Assembly: GCA_002104935.1 (NCBI GenBank)
Contig: MCGT01000015.1
Coordinates: 62,001 to 126,000 of the forward strand
DNA from: Hesseltinella vesiculosa
Lineage: Eukaryota; Mucoromycota; Mucoromycetes; Mucorales; Cunninghamellaceae
DNA: 64,000 bases
Direction: 5' to 3'
Shown here: positions 1 to 11,519 of the stretch, one piece after another
Layout: the number at the start of each line of letters is the position of its first letter
Position numbering within the stretch: the stretch's first letter is position 1
Program-made: the position numbers and the translations under genes
Notes under the pieces: generated by a model
Databases searched by the model: none
The model's input: only the letters and a program-made list of their open reading frames with translations
What the model was told of the DNA's origin: nothing

Positions 1-387
1 AGATACATCCCGTTTATGCTTTTTCCAGCGTTCATAGTGTTCAGGGGTTGGTCGTATTAAAATATTAAGGAAGAGGTATAGCCCCTGCGCAATGTGAAGC
101 TTTGGGGCGGTGAGAGAGGATAGAGACCTTGTCAAGCAAATCCACGTAATGCACACAAATCCTCTCCAAAACAACACGCAGGACACACATCATCGCAGAA
201 CGCCGTAACAGAAATAAAAAACAAATAACAACTTTACACCCCCGTGCCTACTCACAATTTAGTGTTTTGGTTAGCTTTAGTGAAGGATGCTAAATGAAGG
301 TACTAGAGCAGAGAATAAATAGAGGTGAAAAGGGACGGGGAGATCATGAATGCATATGTAGAATAGAAACCAGAGGGTGAAAAAGGG
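1..387. other. Left-edge non-coding flank
   Basis: No supported gene. This is the downstream flank of the minus-strand gene ending at 388. It is AT-rich and has no convincing reading frame or RNA gene that I can see. Confidence 0.5.
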
Positions 388-1161
388 CTATTTTCGTTGG
401 AAACGGGGGCCACCCTTTGCAAACGAGCGCTGTTGATATTGTTTTTCGTGACTTTGTGTTTTAAAAGGCGGGCGGGCAAAAGGCTTCTTCATGTGGATGA
501 TGGCACAGGGGCTTCGTTTGCCTGGGTAGCCTGGCCAGGCATTGGGTGAGGCAGAAGGGTCACGCATGTTCGGCTGCACCTTGAATTTTCCTTGTTGCAC
601 TGCCTTTTCAAAGTCTCGTCGCTTCTTGCTTTTGTGCCGGGAAGGCTTATTGATCACGGATGGCGTCGAGGTGGCGGGTATATGAAGGACACGGCGAGGA
701 TACTTGGAAGTTGGGTAGGACCATGTTGATTGTTTCAGGAGGGTGTCATAGTCCATGGTAGCAGCTGCGATCTTGGCTAAAAAGACTGGATCGGTCTCGT
801 CATGATCCACCACTTGCTGGGCTGCCACCTTTTGGGCTAGTTGATTCATTTCTTCTGCATCGTCAGCTTCTTTGATCGACACCTTGGCAACTGTGCTTGA
901 CGAGAACAATCGAAAGCTGAATGTCTCGTCTGGTTGATCCTGCTCCTCTTCGTCTTGAAAAAAAGGAATGAGATCATGCTAGCGCTTGTGGGTGACTATT
1001 TTTTTTTCAATGTTACCTGATTCGGCTGATTCTTCGCCAACAACCAGATCCATCATAGCATTGATCTTTTTAACATCGTCTTCATTCACCTGTATGTCTT
1101 GTTGATCATTGAAAATATCACTTCGTTTCGATTTCTGTGCATTTGATGGTAGGGCGGTCAT
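388..1161 (-). CDS. Small conserved fungal protein, function unknown (DUF2011-like)
   Basis: Two exons join cleanly: 1161-1017 and 953-388, with donor GTAACA at 1016 and a CAG-like acceptor just before 953. The product is 236 aa. The N-terminal third is acidic and Ser-rich. Just after the junction is the motif FSFRLFSS, which I associate with the uncharacterised fungal family DUF2011; this is recalled, not searched. The C-terminal half is strongly basic, rich in Lys, Arg, Pro and Gln, with an RHKSKKRRDFEK stretch that could act as a nuclear or nucleolar signal. There is no signal peptide or membrane segment. The gene is divergent from the adenylate kinase at 1683, sharing about 520 bp of upstream DNA. 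The function is unknown. Confidence 0.7.
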
Positions 1162-1682
1162 TGGAAAAACGTGGGGAGGGAAAGAAAGCGAAACAATTAA
1201 TCTTGAGCGGCGGTTTTTGCCATAGTTGAGGTGGTAGAAGCATGGATCCCCGGTTCGTTTTCTTTTTTTCTTTTTTGTAAGCGTTTTTTGATCGTGTGTT
1301 CGTCCATTGGATCGGTCCAGAAAAGGAGGAAGCGAGAAGATAGTATAATACCGGGGAAAGGAACCAATGATGCCCTGTGCCTAGGAACAGCCTGAAAGGG
1401 AACGCAAAAGATGCGAGGGCAAGCCGATAAGCCTTCTTATGGAAATGAAGCAGAGCTCTAGTAGCGGTATCTTCAGGCATGAGAACTACGCCTCTCGCAG
1501 CTAACAGAAAAAATACGCTTCCCTTTTGGCGGAGTGTGCTCGCCATTGATTGGTTTCTCGCTTCTTCTTAAAATTATACCACGAGGTATCCCGACTCGAG
1601 CCGACTTCCCATTTTCTCGTATTTTATAAATGAAGGTGGTTCATTGCTTTTCTCCTTCATTCATTCTCCAATAATTTGACCA
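1162..1682. promoter_or_regulatory. Divergent intergenic promoter region with TATA-like box
   Basis: About 520 bp separate two divergent start codons. A TATAAAT element lies near 1625-1631, about 55 bp upstream of the adenylate kinase ATG at 1683, and reads on the plus strand. A pyrimidine-rich tract follows it. No convincing extra gene is seen. Confidence 0.45.
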
Positions 1683-3181
1683 ATGTCTTCCTCCCTTTCA
1701 ATCCTCTCGAAACGCGCCTTGCACCAACCCCGTCTCAGCAACGCCCATTCTATTTGCCGGCTTCAATTGAAGTGTCAAGTAAATTACCGCACTGCCCAGC
1801 TGACGTGGGCACGCACCTCGGTGCAGCAGCGACGTTCCTTTTTATCCAGGTCCATGGCGAGTTATGCCAATGGTAAAGCTCACACCCTCTTCAACCTCCT
1901 TCCCAACTAACCTCTTATTTCTCCTTGCAGTGCTGCAAAAGGCGCCCGATGTGAATGACAATCATACCTGCAGGTATGCTCCGTGACGAGTATCTTTAAA
2001 TAGAGTCCTCACCTTTTTTTTTAAAAAAAAATATCCAGTATTGACATGGCCGAGGCTCGCTCCATCTTTGACCATGCCTGGAAAAAGGTCGAGAGCCACT
2101 ATGGCCTTGGCAATATGCGGCTCCCGACCGAACTTTTGTTCCTGATGGGTGCTCCTGGGTAACACCACTGTGGTCGTTTTGACCTCCAACCGACCGACCC
2201 TGACATTTTTTTTTTTTTTTTTTACTCTCGGCAGAGCTGGAAAAGGCACACTGACGCCTTCGATCTTACAAATGCGGAACATTACCAACCCACCTATCGG
2301 CATATCCTCACTTCTTACGTCTCCTGATTGCAAGCGCCTAAAAGATCAAGGCTTGCTCATTTCCGATGGCTATGTCCTCGAACTTCTCTTGCACGCCATC
2401 TTTCAAATCCCGAATGCCAATTCAGGCATCCTCATTGATGGATTCCCTCGCACAGCCCTGCAGTCGCAGATCATCACTCTCCTATACGAAAAATGGACCG
2501 AGATTTGGTTCAAGCACATTTCCACCCCCCTTGCCCGACATTTTCCGTAAGTACCTTCCCCTAAGAGAATGCAGCGTTTTTCATTTTTGGATCTTTTCAA
2601 TTTCAGCCAACCACAGATCCGATTTTGTGTGCTGCATGTGGATGAAACCACTTCCATTGAACGTCAATTGATTCGAGGGCGTCAAATCCGTGAGCATAAT
2701 GACACGGTCAGACAAACCGGTTTTGGCACTCTGTATGAAGAACGTGCCACTGATTTCGACGAAAATGTAAAGCCCTCCTTTTTTTTTTTTCTTAACAACC
2801 CCGCTCATTTTGTTTAATCATCTCGCATAGCTCATTCGTGAACGATATCATATTTTCAAAACCAACTATGATTCACTTCTTCAACTAAGAAGTCAATTCC
2901 CATTTCGTAAATTCTTTGACAAACTGTCCCCTTTTCGATAAAGCTCATTTTCCCTCTTCTCTGTAGATCTGATCCACGCCTATGGCAGTATTGACCAGGT
3001 GCTAGCCAAGATCCAACATCAAATGCAAAAGGACAATGTCAAGGACCTTGGCCAACCTGATGCTTTATCATTGAATGACCCTATCAAGCTGCAACATGCC
3101 ATCCAATACCTGCAATTACATGTGTTGCCGCACCTGGCACATCAACCTGGTCTGAACAAACAACATGACGTGTCACTGTAA
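1683..3181 (+). CDS. Adenylate kinase family protein, probably mitochondrial
   Basis: Seven exons: 1683-1872, 1931-1973, 2039-2158, 2235-2546, 2607-2766, 2831-2906 and 2967-3181. They give 371 aa. Nucleoside monophosphate kinases transfer phosphate from ATP to AMP or another NMP. The P-loop GAPGAGKGT (residues about 115-123) is split by intron 3. The NMP-binding DGFPRT motif follows, and the LID-side segment includes RLIRGR and a run resembling DRxDDxxxTxxxR in degenerate form (REHNDTVRQ). The C-terminus has the FHLIHAYGSIDQV segment typical of the family. About 65 N-terminal residues are Arg/Ser/Gln-rich without acidic residues and contain RRSFLSRS, consistent with a mitochondrial presequence. 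It is longer than cytosolic Adk1 (about 220 aa), so it resembles organellar adenylate kinases. The exact nucleotide substrate is not settled by sequence. Confidence 0.88.
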
Positions 3182-3692
3182 AAATATCTCGTCTAAAAAT
3201 AAAAATTAAAAGCCATACCATACCAAGAGTCACGTTAAAAACTACTGGCAAAAAAAAAAAAAAAAGAGGCAAAGAACTGACACCATGTCCCAAAATGGAA
3301 ACTATACATTCCTCACGCTTTTCACGTTTGGCCTAGGTGCGTTGGAGAAAAATGACTTGCTGTTTCGTAAGAGGTATGACTCTTGGGACGACCGCTTTTT
3401 TTTTTTTTTTTTTTTTTTTTTTTTGGCATGGGTCGTGTTTTAGTGTCTTTCTTTGAACTTCAAACTTGGCCAATGACAAGCGTAAGCTTGGAATTTTTTC
3501 ATGGCTCCTCAGCTTCCATTTTTGACTCGGAGCTTTTTATCTTGGCTTGTTCCAGAGCGTCACCTTTTTTTTTCATGCTTCATGTCAACATGACTTGCTT
3601 GATTCAGCTCGGTATTTGAATAAAACTCTTTTTTTTTTTTTTCTTTCTGCTCTTTTTCTTCTTTTTCTCAGAAAGATTTTTTTTACTAAACA
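3182..3692. other. Intergenic region with long T run
   Basis: This holds the 3' flank of the adenylate kinase and the promoter of the repeat protein. A T run of roughly 26 lies near 3399-3424, with further T tracts at 3631-3644 and 3677-3684 just before the next start. A short open frame from 3285 runs into the T tract and is not convincing as a gene. Confidence 0.5.
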
Positions 3693-5255
3693 ATGGCTAA
3701 GAAGAAGTCAGGCAACAAGAAAAAGAAGACACCTACCAGCACCACCACCTCCAGCGCCACCTCGACACCTGCTCCAGAAGTTGAACAAATGACAGCCACC
3801 GATGCCTCACCTGAGCTTAGCCCTGCTGTTCAGGCCGCCATTGCCTCGGTCGTGGCATCTCATTGCCTGGACGCCGATCAAATCGTCAAGAACAATACCG
3901 CAGCATCCGCGTCCACAGCTGACACCAAACCTGCGGCAGATGCACCCGCTTCCACAACCACCTCTAGTACAACAGCACCGCCTGTCGACGATTCTGGTGT
4001 GAAGTCCGCCATTGACTCGGCAGCGCCGTCACAGAGCCTCGCTTCGGATAGTCAACCCGCGGCCATCACCAAGTCTGTCGATGGCCCTGCTGTGCCAAGT
4101 AAGGGTGGGATAGCTGCTCCACTTGCTGCTGCCGGTGCTGCAGTCACTGCTGCTGGTGCTACGCTGGCTGCGGCTGGATCCTCTGCTTCGTCGGGTGCAA
4201 AGAGTGCCGCCTCTGGTGCTGCTGACACAGCGTCAGGAGCTGTCTCTGGTGCTACGAAGAGCGCCTCGGAGGCTCTTTCAAGCACGGCCGACACTGCCAC
4301 AAGCGCCTTTACTGAAGTCAAGAACTCAGCTTCTGGTGCTGTCTCTGGTGCTGCCAACACTGCCTCTGGAGCTCTCTCTGGTGCTGCCAACACTGCCTCT
4401 GGCGCTCTCTCTGGTGCTGCCAACACTGCCTCTGGCACTCTCTCTGGTGCAACCGATGCTATGTCTGGGGCTCTGTCAGGTGCTACCGACACTGCTGCGA
4501 GCGGCATCACTGGGGCCAGGAATGCTGCGTCAAGTGCCGTCACTGACACGACCGGTTCTGTATCTGATGCTGTCTCTGGTGCGACAAACGCTGCCTCCAG
4601 TGCTTTCACAAGCGGCAAGAACGCTGCCTCTGGTGCTGCCTCTGGTGTGAAGGATGCGGGGTCGGGCGTAGCCGATGCCGCCTCGAGTGCCGTATCAGGA
4701 GCCAAGAATACCGCCTCGGATGCTCTCTCTGGCGTGTCCAACTCCGCCACTGGGGCTCTCTCTGGTGCATCTGATGCTGTTTCAGGCGCTGTTTCAGGCG
4801 CCGGCAATACCGCCTCGGGGGCTTTCTCTGGTGCCAAGGACGCTGCCTCTGGTGCTGTCAACACTGCATCAAACACTCTCTCGGGTGCGTCAGACGCAGT
4901 CTCAGGTGCTGTGTCTGGGGCTTCCAACACGTTATCTGGTGCTGCCACCGATGCCAAGAACGCTGTTTCGGGCGCCGTCTCCGGAGCCTCCAACACTGTT
5001 TCCGGTGTTGCCATGGATGCCAAGAACGCGGTCTCGGGTGCCATGACGGATGTGTCCAACACGGCTTCAGGTGCCATCTCTGGCGCCACAAATGCTGCCT
5101 CCAACGCCGCCAATGGTGCGACAAATGCTCTCACGGGTGCTGCTTCTGGTGTCTCCGGTGCTGTGGCTGGCGCCTCGAGCAATATCACTGGTGCTTCTGA
5201 AGCACTGATCGACAAGTCCAAGAAAGCCAAAAAGAAGAAGTGCATCATTCTATGA
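3693..5255 (+). CDS. Ala/Ser/Gly 11-residue-repeat amphipathic protein with C-terminal CAAX box
   Basis: A single-exon gene of 520 aa. The N-terminus is Lys-rich (MAKKKSGNKKKK), followed by a Ser/Thr/Ala/Pro-rich linker to about residue 165. Residues about 165-500 are near-perfect 11-mers of the type GAxNTASGALS, roughly 30 copies. Two 7-residue units (329-335 and 391-397) shift the phrase without breaking an 18-residue helical period. The tail is KKAKKKK-CIIL, a polybasic stretch and a CAAX box; Leu at the last position favours geranylgeranylation in known enzymes. There is no Trp or Tyr and only three Phe. Hendecad amphipathic helices occur in perilipins, synucleins and LEA proteins, so I infer a lipid-surface coat, anchored by prenylation, on lipid droplets or another membrane. 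A desiccation-protective (LEA-like) role is the alternative. I recognise no named family. Confidence 0.85.
   Translation: MAKKKSGNKKKKTPTSTTTSSATSTPAPEVEQMTATDASPELSPAVQAAIASVVASHCLDADQIVKNNTAASASTADTKPAADAPASTTTSSTTAPPVDDSGVKSAIDSAAPSQSLASDSQPAAITKSVDGPAVPSKGGIAAPLAAAGAAVTAAGATLAAAGSSASSGAKSAASGAADTASGAVSGATKSASEALSSTADTATSAFTEVKNSASGAVSGAANTASGALSGAANTASGALSGAANTASGTLSGATDAMSGALSGATDTAASGITGARNAASSAVTDTTGSVSDAVSGATNAASSAFTSGKNAASGAASGVKDAGSGVADAASSAVSGAKNTASDALSGVSNSATGALSGASDAVSGAVSGAGNTASGAFSGAKDAASGAVNTASNTLSGASDAVSGAVSGASNTLSGAATDAKNAVSGAVSGASNTVSGVAMDAKNAVSGAMTDVSNTASGAISGATNAASNAANGATNALTGAASGVSGAVAGASSNITGASEALIDKSKKAKKKKCIIL
4190..5200 (+). repeat. Coding minisatellite with about 33-bp period
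   Basis: The 11-codon protein repeat is visible at DNA level. Three nearly identical 33-bp units lie around 4350-4450 (GGTGCTGCCAACACTGCC core), and more diverged copies run to about 5200. The pattern implies expansion by slippage or unequal crossover under selection for frame. Confidence 0.85.
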
Positions 5256-5560
5256 AACCAACATCTCCGACCCTTGTTATTTTTCGCCCATTCTCGATGA
5301 AGATGGATCGTTCATCGTAAGCCGCCTTTCCTTAGTTTTATGTCTTAGCTAGCATCTACTTTTTTTTTTTTTAATCGTTGTAATCCTACATTAAATCCAA
5401 TTTTTTTTTGTTTGCAAATATCGAAACGCTGGATCTCTTGCAGGCTGCCATTTGTATATTTTCATTTTTTTTTTTTAATTTGGAGTGATATAGGGAACTG
5501 TTATGAATCGTATGCATGAAAAAAAGGAAATCTATGATAGCTGAGAAAAATGGGCTGGGG
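5256..5560. other. Convergent 3' intergenic region
   Basis: This lies between the repeat protein (+) and the MFS gene (-), which converge. It contains several T runs and the 3' untranslated DNA of both genes. No gene is seen. Confidence 0.5.
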
Positions 5561-7744
5561 TTAGACGGCCGTGTCGCTGCTGTGATCATCGTCGGAGTCG
5601 TCAGTAGCTGGGATGTCGTCTTCAAAAGGATCACGTTCGTATTTTTTCGGATCCAGCCGCATCGCTGTCCACACGGTGACGACGGCAATCACGGATAAAA
5701 ACATCCAAACGATTTGGGAGCGAACCCCAAAGGGCAACCATGTCGCAACGACCGATCTACAAAAAAAAAAGAGGCTCAGAGACGCTGCGACGAGACGACT
5801 TTCCGTTTGAACTTACTGCGACCAAAGAATGCCGCAAGTAGCAGGGCCGAGAGCGCGCATGAAGCTGGCACAGCCTATGTGGGAAGAGACACCTATGAGT
5901 TTCCGGCCAATTCATCCCAAACAAGACTTACATTGAGAAAACCCGTTGATGGCACCGAGACTTCGCAGAGGAGCGCAGTTGTTCACAAGCAAGGTGCAGC
6001 CTGTGAAGGCAATGGTTTGGCAGATGGTCTTGATCGTCAGGATGATAAACAGACCCACCCATACCCACTGTTTCGTTCCGACTTCGCCGTGGGTATCAGG
6101 TACGTCGTACAGTAGCCGGACGTAGCCTTGGATGATGTACACAAACACCAGGATTGTCAGCACAACACGGTATAAAGGCACAAGTCCAAAGCGGCCAACA
6201 AGCTTAGGCATCACAAACAGCTGACCAACCAACGTCATCACCCCCGTGTAGGCCAGAGCAGTGCCGATTTCATCGGTTTTGAAGCCTAGCCCACCCAGCT
6301 TGCGACTGCTGGCTGTCCAGATTGGGAACAATTCTAAGCTCGTGTAAACATCGGATGAGAAGCTTGTCGTTTTTATAACCACTACCATTTTACCGTCATA
6401 AAAGACAACTTGATAAGCGTAGATTCCGTAAGACAAAGAGATGGCCAGGACGGCGGGGGTCAAAGCTTCACGCAAGGTTGGGGGTGGAGGCAGGCTTGGT
6501 TTGGAGGTTCTGCTATCAAAGGTTTGATAGCCTTGATCGTCATCCGTTTGGGTGAGTAGGGGCTGTTCCTGTTGATGGGTATGCATTTGTTTCTTGGCGC
6601 GCAGTTTTTCCTGTTGATGGATCCCTCCCAGCGACTCTTCCAAATAAAAGTAGCCAATGCATAAGCCAAATGTACAAAAGGAGGCCGAGATAAAGCAAGG
6701 CAGAAAATATGGGTATTCGATCAAGAACTCGGTCAGAGCCCCGTGGTTATCAAACAGGCCAGGGAAGGCAGTGACTGGATGGGAGAGAAATCCCTAAAAA
6801 AGAAAAGACGTTAAGTCCGTGCTCTATCCGATAGGGTAACACAGCCTTGTAAAAAAAAAAAAAAACCTTGACAAACCTTCACTAACCTAATCTCCTGTTC
6901 GATCCAACCCACTCTAAACTAATAAACTTACTCCAAGACTAGGCCCAATGATACATCCAAGTCCGTAAAGTAGAGGAAGCATAGAAAAGGCTCGGGCACG
7001 TTTCTCAGCCGGTACATCAAGCGTCAATTCTGCAACACTAAAAGGAGAGTGAGTTCATGCCATGATCGAGGACTCTTTTTATCTTTACGCGCTCTTGTAG
7101 ATGCTGACATTGCCATTCTAGATTATTATAATAGATTGATTTAGTGCCTTTGTCCGCCCTATGGTCAACTCAGCGACGTTGCTTACCAATAAACCACACA
7201 AACTTCGAGAACACAGAGCCCACCAGTATGATTTGGAGATACCGAATAACAGGATGCTGATGATAGCACCAGACATGCCCATCAAAATGGTAGGACGGCG
7301 ACCAATTCGATCCGACAGACTACCCCACTGCATACCTTTGGCCGACAGCAGGAAAAAACAAAGAGGCGGCGTTAGTAATTTTCCATGTCGCAGTTCTTGC
7401 CAGACCAGACAACTCACCTGTCAACAGCTGGCACAAGGCAAATGAGCTTGTCAGGAAGCCTACGTAAAAGCCCACGTCTTCTTCCCTAGCAATGTCAAAG
7501 TCTCGTACCATCTGCATTACATTTAAAAATAAAAGGAGGTTATGAATGGATCATGCTAAAGTGACAATGTCAAAAAAAAAAAAAGCTTACCTGGACGATA
7601 AATGGGAAGATCACTGTGAAGCATATGGGTTCCTATATGATCATCGTAAGTGTTATCAAGTTTATGACATTGACCGCTTACTGCAAAACGACACACGCAG
7701 ATAATAAACAGCTGCCTATACGGCAATTCACCCTTTCCACTCAT
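5561..7744 (-). CDS. Major facilitator superfamily transporter (DHA1/ZIFL-like)
   Basis: Nine exons: 7744-7682, 7632-7591, 7511-7418, 7335-7187, 7117-7089, 7037-6932, 6793-5932, 5874-5817 and 5756-5561. They give 532 aa, a normal MFS length. The loop 2-3 signature is complete: WGSLSDRIGRRP. The segment FAEPICFTVIFPFIVQ begins the first helix and NGNVSIYKS lies in helix 4. Later helices include the CASFMRALGPATCG segment. The pattern resembles fungal YCR023C and plant ZIF1-like carriers, which sit in vacuolar or plasma membranes. A long cytosolic loop between the two six-helix halves is Gln-rich, and the C-terminus is acidic. Exon 5 is only 29 nt. The substrate cannot be told from sequence. 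Confidence 0.88.
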
Positions 7745-8569
7745 AGCTTTTTTCTTGTGTAAAAAAAGGGGAAGCGGAAGAAAGTGGAAAAAAAAATCAG
7801 CAAAAAGATATAAAAGGAATATATCCCAGTGGAAAACTTTCACCCGGGTGCTCGCTGCCATGTAAATGAAAGATTTTTGACCCTTATAATTAACGATGCA
7901 AGATGAGGCATGTGTGTGCTGCATAAGAGCTCACTGCCCTAAAAGTTGAAAGGTCATCCTGAGTCATCTTTTTGTATAGTTTTCATTCATGCCTCCGGTC
8001 CTCTTTTTTTTATTTTTTTATTTTTATGATCTGTTTTGCCCGCCAGTGCCTTGAACAAATAATAAAAATATTAAAATAGGTCGGTCCCTCACACTAACCC
8101 GTGATATTATCTCAAAAGGATCACCCTTCCTTTCCTGCAGACTTCGCCACTTATGCACTCCAGGTTCAAGCACAAACTTGAGGGCCGTTTTCACGGACCC
8201 TTGAATCACTCTGTCAACCGAGGCCTGGCCACTTTTTCAAATCAGGCTACTTCTGATGTCAAGTCTTTTAGAAGAGCCCGACAGCCAAAAATGGGACGAT
8301 TGCAAAGCACATGACCATCAAAGAGCAATGCTGACGATGGTGGGTATGGATCGTTTTCTTCGATTTGGCAAATGTTCTCCGAACATGCGGGATGTTGCAC
8401 AGCGATCTATTTTTTTTTTTTTTTTTTGCTAGCATGTGCACACATGAGATTTGGTGTTCCGAGGACCGATGGAAAGGCAAAAGATGAACGTCTTTAATAA
8501 TTTAGTCCAAACGGAACCAAATGGGTGACCCAAGCTATCTATACAATAAATAAAAGCAACGACGACAAC
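7745..8569. other. Intergenic region upstream of the MFS gene
   Basis: About 825 bp lie between the MFS start and the UCH37 stop, both on the minus strand. Minus-strand open stretches near 8024-8209 look mildly protein-like but have no start, partner exon or family resemblance. T/A runs occur at 8003-8025 and 8409-8427. The region probably holds the MFS promoter and the UCH37 3' region. Confidence 0.45.
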
Positions 8570-9899
8570 TTACTGCTTGGCAGCGTTTCTCTTCTTGCCC
8601 TTGTCCACCGCCTCGGTGATTAATGGGTCCAGCTGCTTCTTCTCGGCCAAGGTATGCAACAGTTGGTAAATCATAGGAATAAAGTTGTGTTTACGCAATG
8701 TATTTTCTCTCTGAAGATGAACAGCGTCAATGTCTGGATTTCTTTCTTTTTTTTTTTTTGGAGGTGCCACTTACGTGCCATCGCGATCGCTTTTCTTGTT
8801 CCAGTTGCATGTGGTGTTCGATTTCCATCCGGTTGCTATTGAATTGGCGGCGCTCAGGGGCATCGTCAGGTAAAGACAGCATCAGGGCGTCGATTTCATC
8901 CAATTGTTCTTGATAGGTATCCAGACGATCACGAGTCAGAGCCATCAGGCTAAAATGTAATTCAGTATCACCATACCGAGCCATGCGTTGTTGGATGGCC
9001 TCGTTGGCCTGGTCTGTCCAATGATCTTCATCACATGGTCCTAGGAATGAAGCAATGAGTCAAGGAAACATTGCTTTTTCAGGAGACGTTACCCAGATTG
9101 ACAGGCCCCTGGCTCAGGCCATCCAATTCATACAGCGCCCCATGGATAGGCAGGTAGGCAATGAAGTGGTACACGTCTTCGTCTTTGCCTGCATTTGGAT
9201 CATGCATTTCATTCACAAATGGGTCCGACCGGGCAAAGCTGTTGTGCACACTGCGGATCAAGTCGCTGTTGGAGATAGCCAAGCCTTTCATCTTTCAAAG
9301 AATGGACTTAGTTTTCCGGCTGCATCCCCCCTCTCCCCTTCCTAGGGCCGCTTACATCGGGAGAAAAGTCGGCCGTGAATTCTTTGAAGTTGGACAGTTC
9401 TGGGCCAAGGTCAATGTCTGGGCGATTGAGCAGAATCGACAGGATGGCTTGCGTGGCACAGGCATTATGGATCACCTGTTGAGCAAAGAATATGTGATCG
9501 TTCCCGCCATCCGGCTGGGTAGGCTCTGCAGTTGCGCTGTGACCTTGTTGCCATTTGAATAAAAAGATCAAGCCATAGACAGGTCTAAATCAAAAAGGAC
9601 ATTCTGCGTGAGTTTGTCTCTTCTTTCTTGCTTTTCTTGCCATCGCATCTACAGCAAAATGCCGAGCCCCTTACTTTAATCTTTCCATGCTCTCGCTGTC
9701 GAGACTCCACACTTCTTCCATTTGTACGCCATGTACCCCCATCCCAGAGATGAGCTCGGTAAACACACCTTCAGTAAGACATTAAAAAGAAATCAATGGC
9801 TTTGATCTATCACCAAGACAAGCTCTCTGGATCTATCATCCAATCCATTTAATTACCAGGATCGCTTTCAATAAGACACCAGTTACCAGCTTCAGCCAT
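8570..9899 (-). CDS. UCH37: Ubiquitin C-terminal hydrolase UCH37/UCHL5
   Basis: Six exons: 9899-9857, 9768-9675, 9584-9356, 9291-9093, 9040-8775 and 8710-8570. They give 323 aa (human UCHL5 is 329). This family-C12 cysteine protease removes ubiquitin from chains at the 26S proteasome cap, and in animals also in INO80. The catalytic set is intact and falls at the human residue numbers: Gln82, Cys88 in NACATQ, His164 in VYHFIAYLP and Asp179 in YELDGL. The start [15 protein letters not shown] matches the family N-terminus. The C-terminal extension holds the [18 protein letters not shown] helix, the ULD tail that binds the proteasomal receptor Rpn13. It ends in a Lys-rich stretch. Budding yeast lacks this gene, whereas fission yeast has it as uch2. 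Confidence 0.95.
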
Positions 9900-10795
9900 G
9901 ATATTCGCGTTGATCAGGAATACTAAAAAAAAAATTGGCAACGAAAAGAAGAAAGCTTTTTTAAAAGTCGCCGCTGCATTTGCTGGTTGCGGATGGACGG
10001 CATTTTTCAATCTTCGCCTTTCCCTTTCCACTTATTAGCAACGTTTTGCACCTTATTTCTCCAAACTGCTAGATTAGTGAGTTGCGTGCTTTTGGCTGCC
10101 CGTCCTTTCCGTAAAGGCTTGTGAGCTCCAAAATGGATGTCGTTTGCCGTTGACTACACTGTGTCACACGTAGGGCGTCGGAGACTGAACCGTGTCTGGT
10201 TGGAGTTTTTTTCTTGGTCCAAAAGACTTCATCTATACCAAGTTGACTGGGTGATCTTGACCGTTCGTCCTGCTATTTTCAGTGTCCATGTCTTTCACAA
10301 TCGCCTGCACTCATACAAAATCTCACATCGATCCATTCACGTAAAAGTACTCCAGAGGATTTTCTTTTTTTAATAAAAGCAAAGAGGGCCCCCCCTTGCC
10401 GATCGGGCCAAAAACCGTCGGTTTTCAGCGTAAATCCGGCTACCACAGATTCACTCCCAATGTTGCGCATAGCTGGTGCCTAATGAGATAGGATGCAAGC
10501 TCCAGTCACAGCACTTGTGAGAACGTAGTAGCTATAAGCAATGCAAATCTTTCCTGCCCAGCCATTTTGCATGAACATAGGCGTCTTTCGCCACCGTCTT
10601 ATCCAATCTCAGCCATGTGCTGTCTTGTGACATGTGGCCAATTCATGGCAAATGCTGCTGTTTTTACTTTCAATAGATACCGGTCCTCCATCAGAGGAGG
10701 TGAGGTCATGACCACACTATTGGTATTGGAGCAAGATTCATTTTATCGCCGTGACGCCATGCGACGGTAGGCGTTTAAAAACAAGAGGACGTTGG
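9900..10795. other. Intergenic region between UCH37 and the bZIP gene
   Basis: About 900 bp with no supported gene. It contains the UCH37 promoter side (9900-10100) and the 3' flank of the bZIP gene. Short plus-strand frames at 10137-10373 and 10567-10770 lack splice partners or recognisable motifs. Confidence 0.45.
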
Positions 10796-11519
10796 CTAGC
10801 TAGACGCAAAAAAATCGGCATACAGATCATTTCCCTCCAGTGGTAGATCCGTCATTGGGGAATCCTCAAAAATTGGGTCAAGCAGCGAGCCAGCTGGTAG
10901 CGATTGGGTTGGTGCTATAGCAGAAAAGAAATTAGCCTACCAGTTTTTTTTTTTTCCCTAATGACTCTCCACCCCACACTGTGGAAGACGAGGGCTTACA
11001 AGTATCAGATGCAAAAAACATATCAGACAAAGACGACTGGTCTTGATTTAATTGTGGCGTAGAATCTTGTTCGTCCATGTGGAGCAGTTGAAAGATGGAG
11101 AGGTCAAGCTGCTGCGTCAGCGGCTGGCTTAGGCTAGAAGGTGAAGAAGCAGGCGGCATGCCCTGGTTGACGAGAACATCATGGGTTTGCTGTTGTGCCT
11201 GGTTTCTCTTCAGGGCATTGATGACCGAAGGCTTCGACCGCCAAGAGTCTTGGTTGCTTCGGTCTTGAGAGTAATCGATGATTAGGTACCAGTACTTTTC
11301 GATAAAGGTGCGCGGCAGTTCCCAGTTATCAGCTTGCGTTGGATCGTCGCCATGCAGCAAGGCACCGTTCAACAGTTCTTGTAAGCAATCATCCAAATCA
11401 AACTGATCGCGGAAGAGAATCATTCGATCACGCATATGGTTAGCAGGGATCAAATCGATGCGAGGGTCATGAGGCACCGTCAACTAGATGGACCAAAGAA
11501 AATAAAACGGAGTACCACT

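Noticed and set aside
3285..3425. Possible gene starting MSQNGNYTFLTLFTFG
   Set aside because: It runs straight into a 26-T tract, has no further exon, and lies in the promoter of the repeat protein.
4052..5248. A 398-codon open frame antisense to the 11-mer repeat protein
   Set aside because: It is an artefact of the repetitive GC-rich codons on the plus strand: its product is a low-complexity Ala/Pro/Glu mirror of the repeat, and there is no sign of splicing or promoter. The plus-strand protein has a basic start and a CAAX end that make biological sense.
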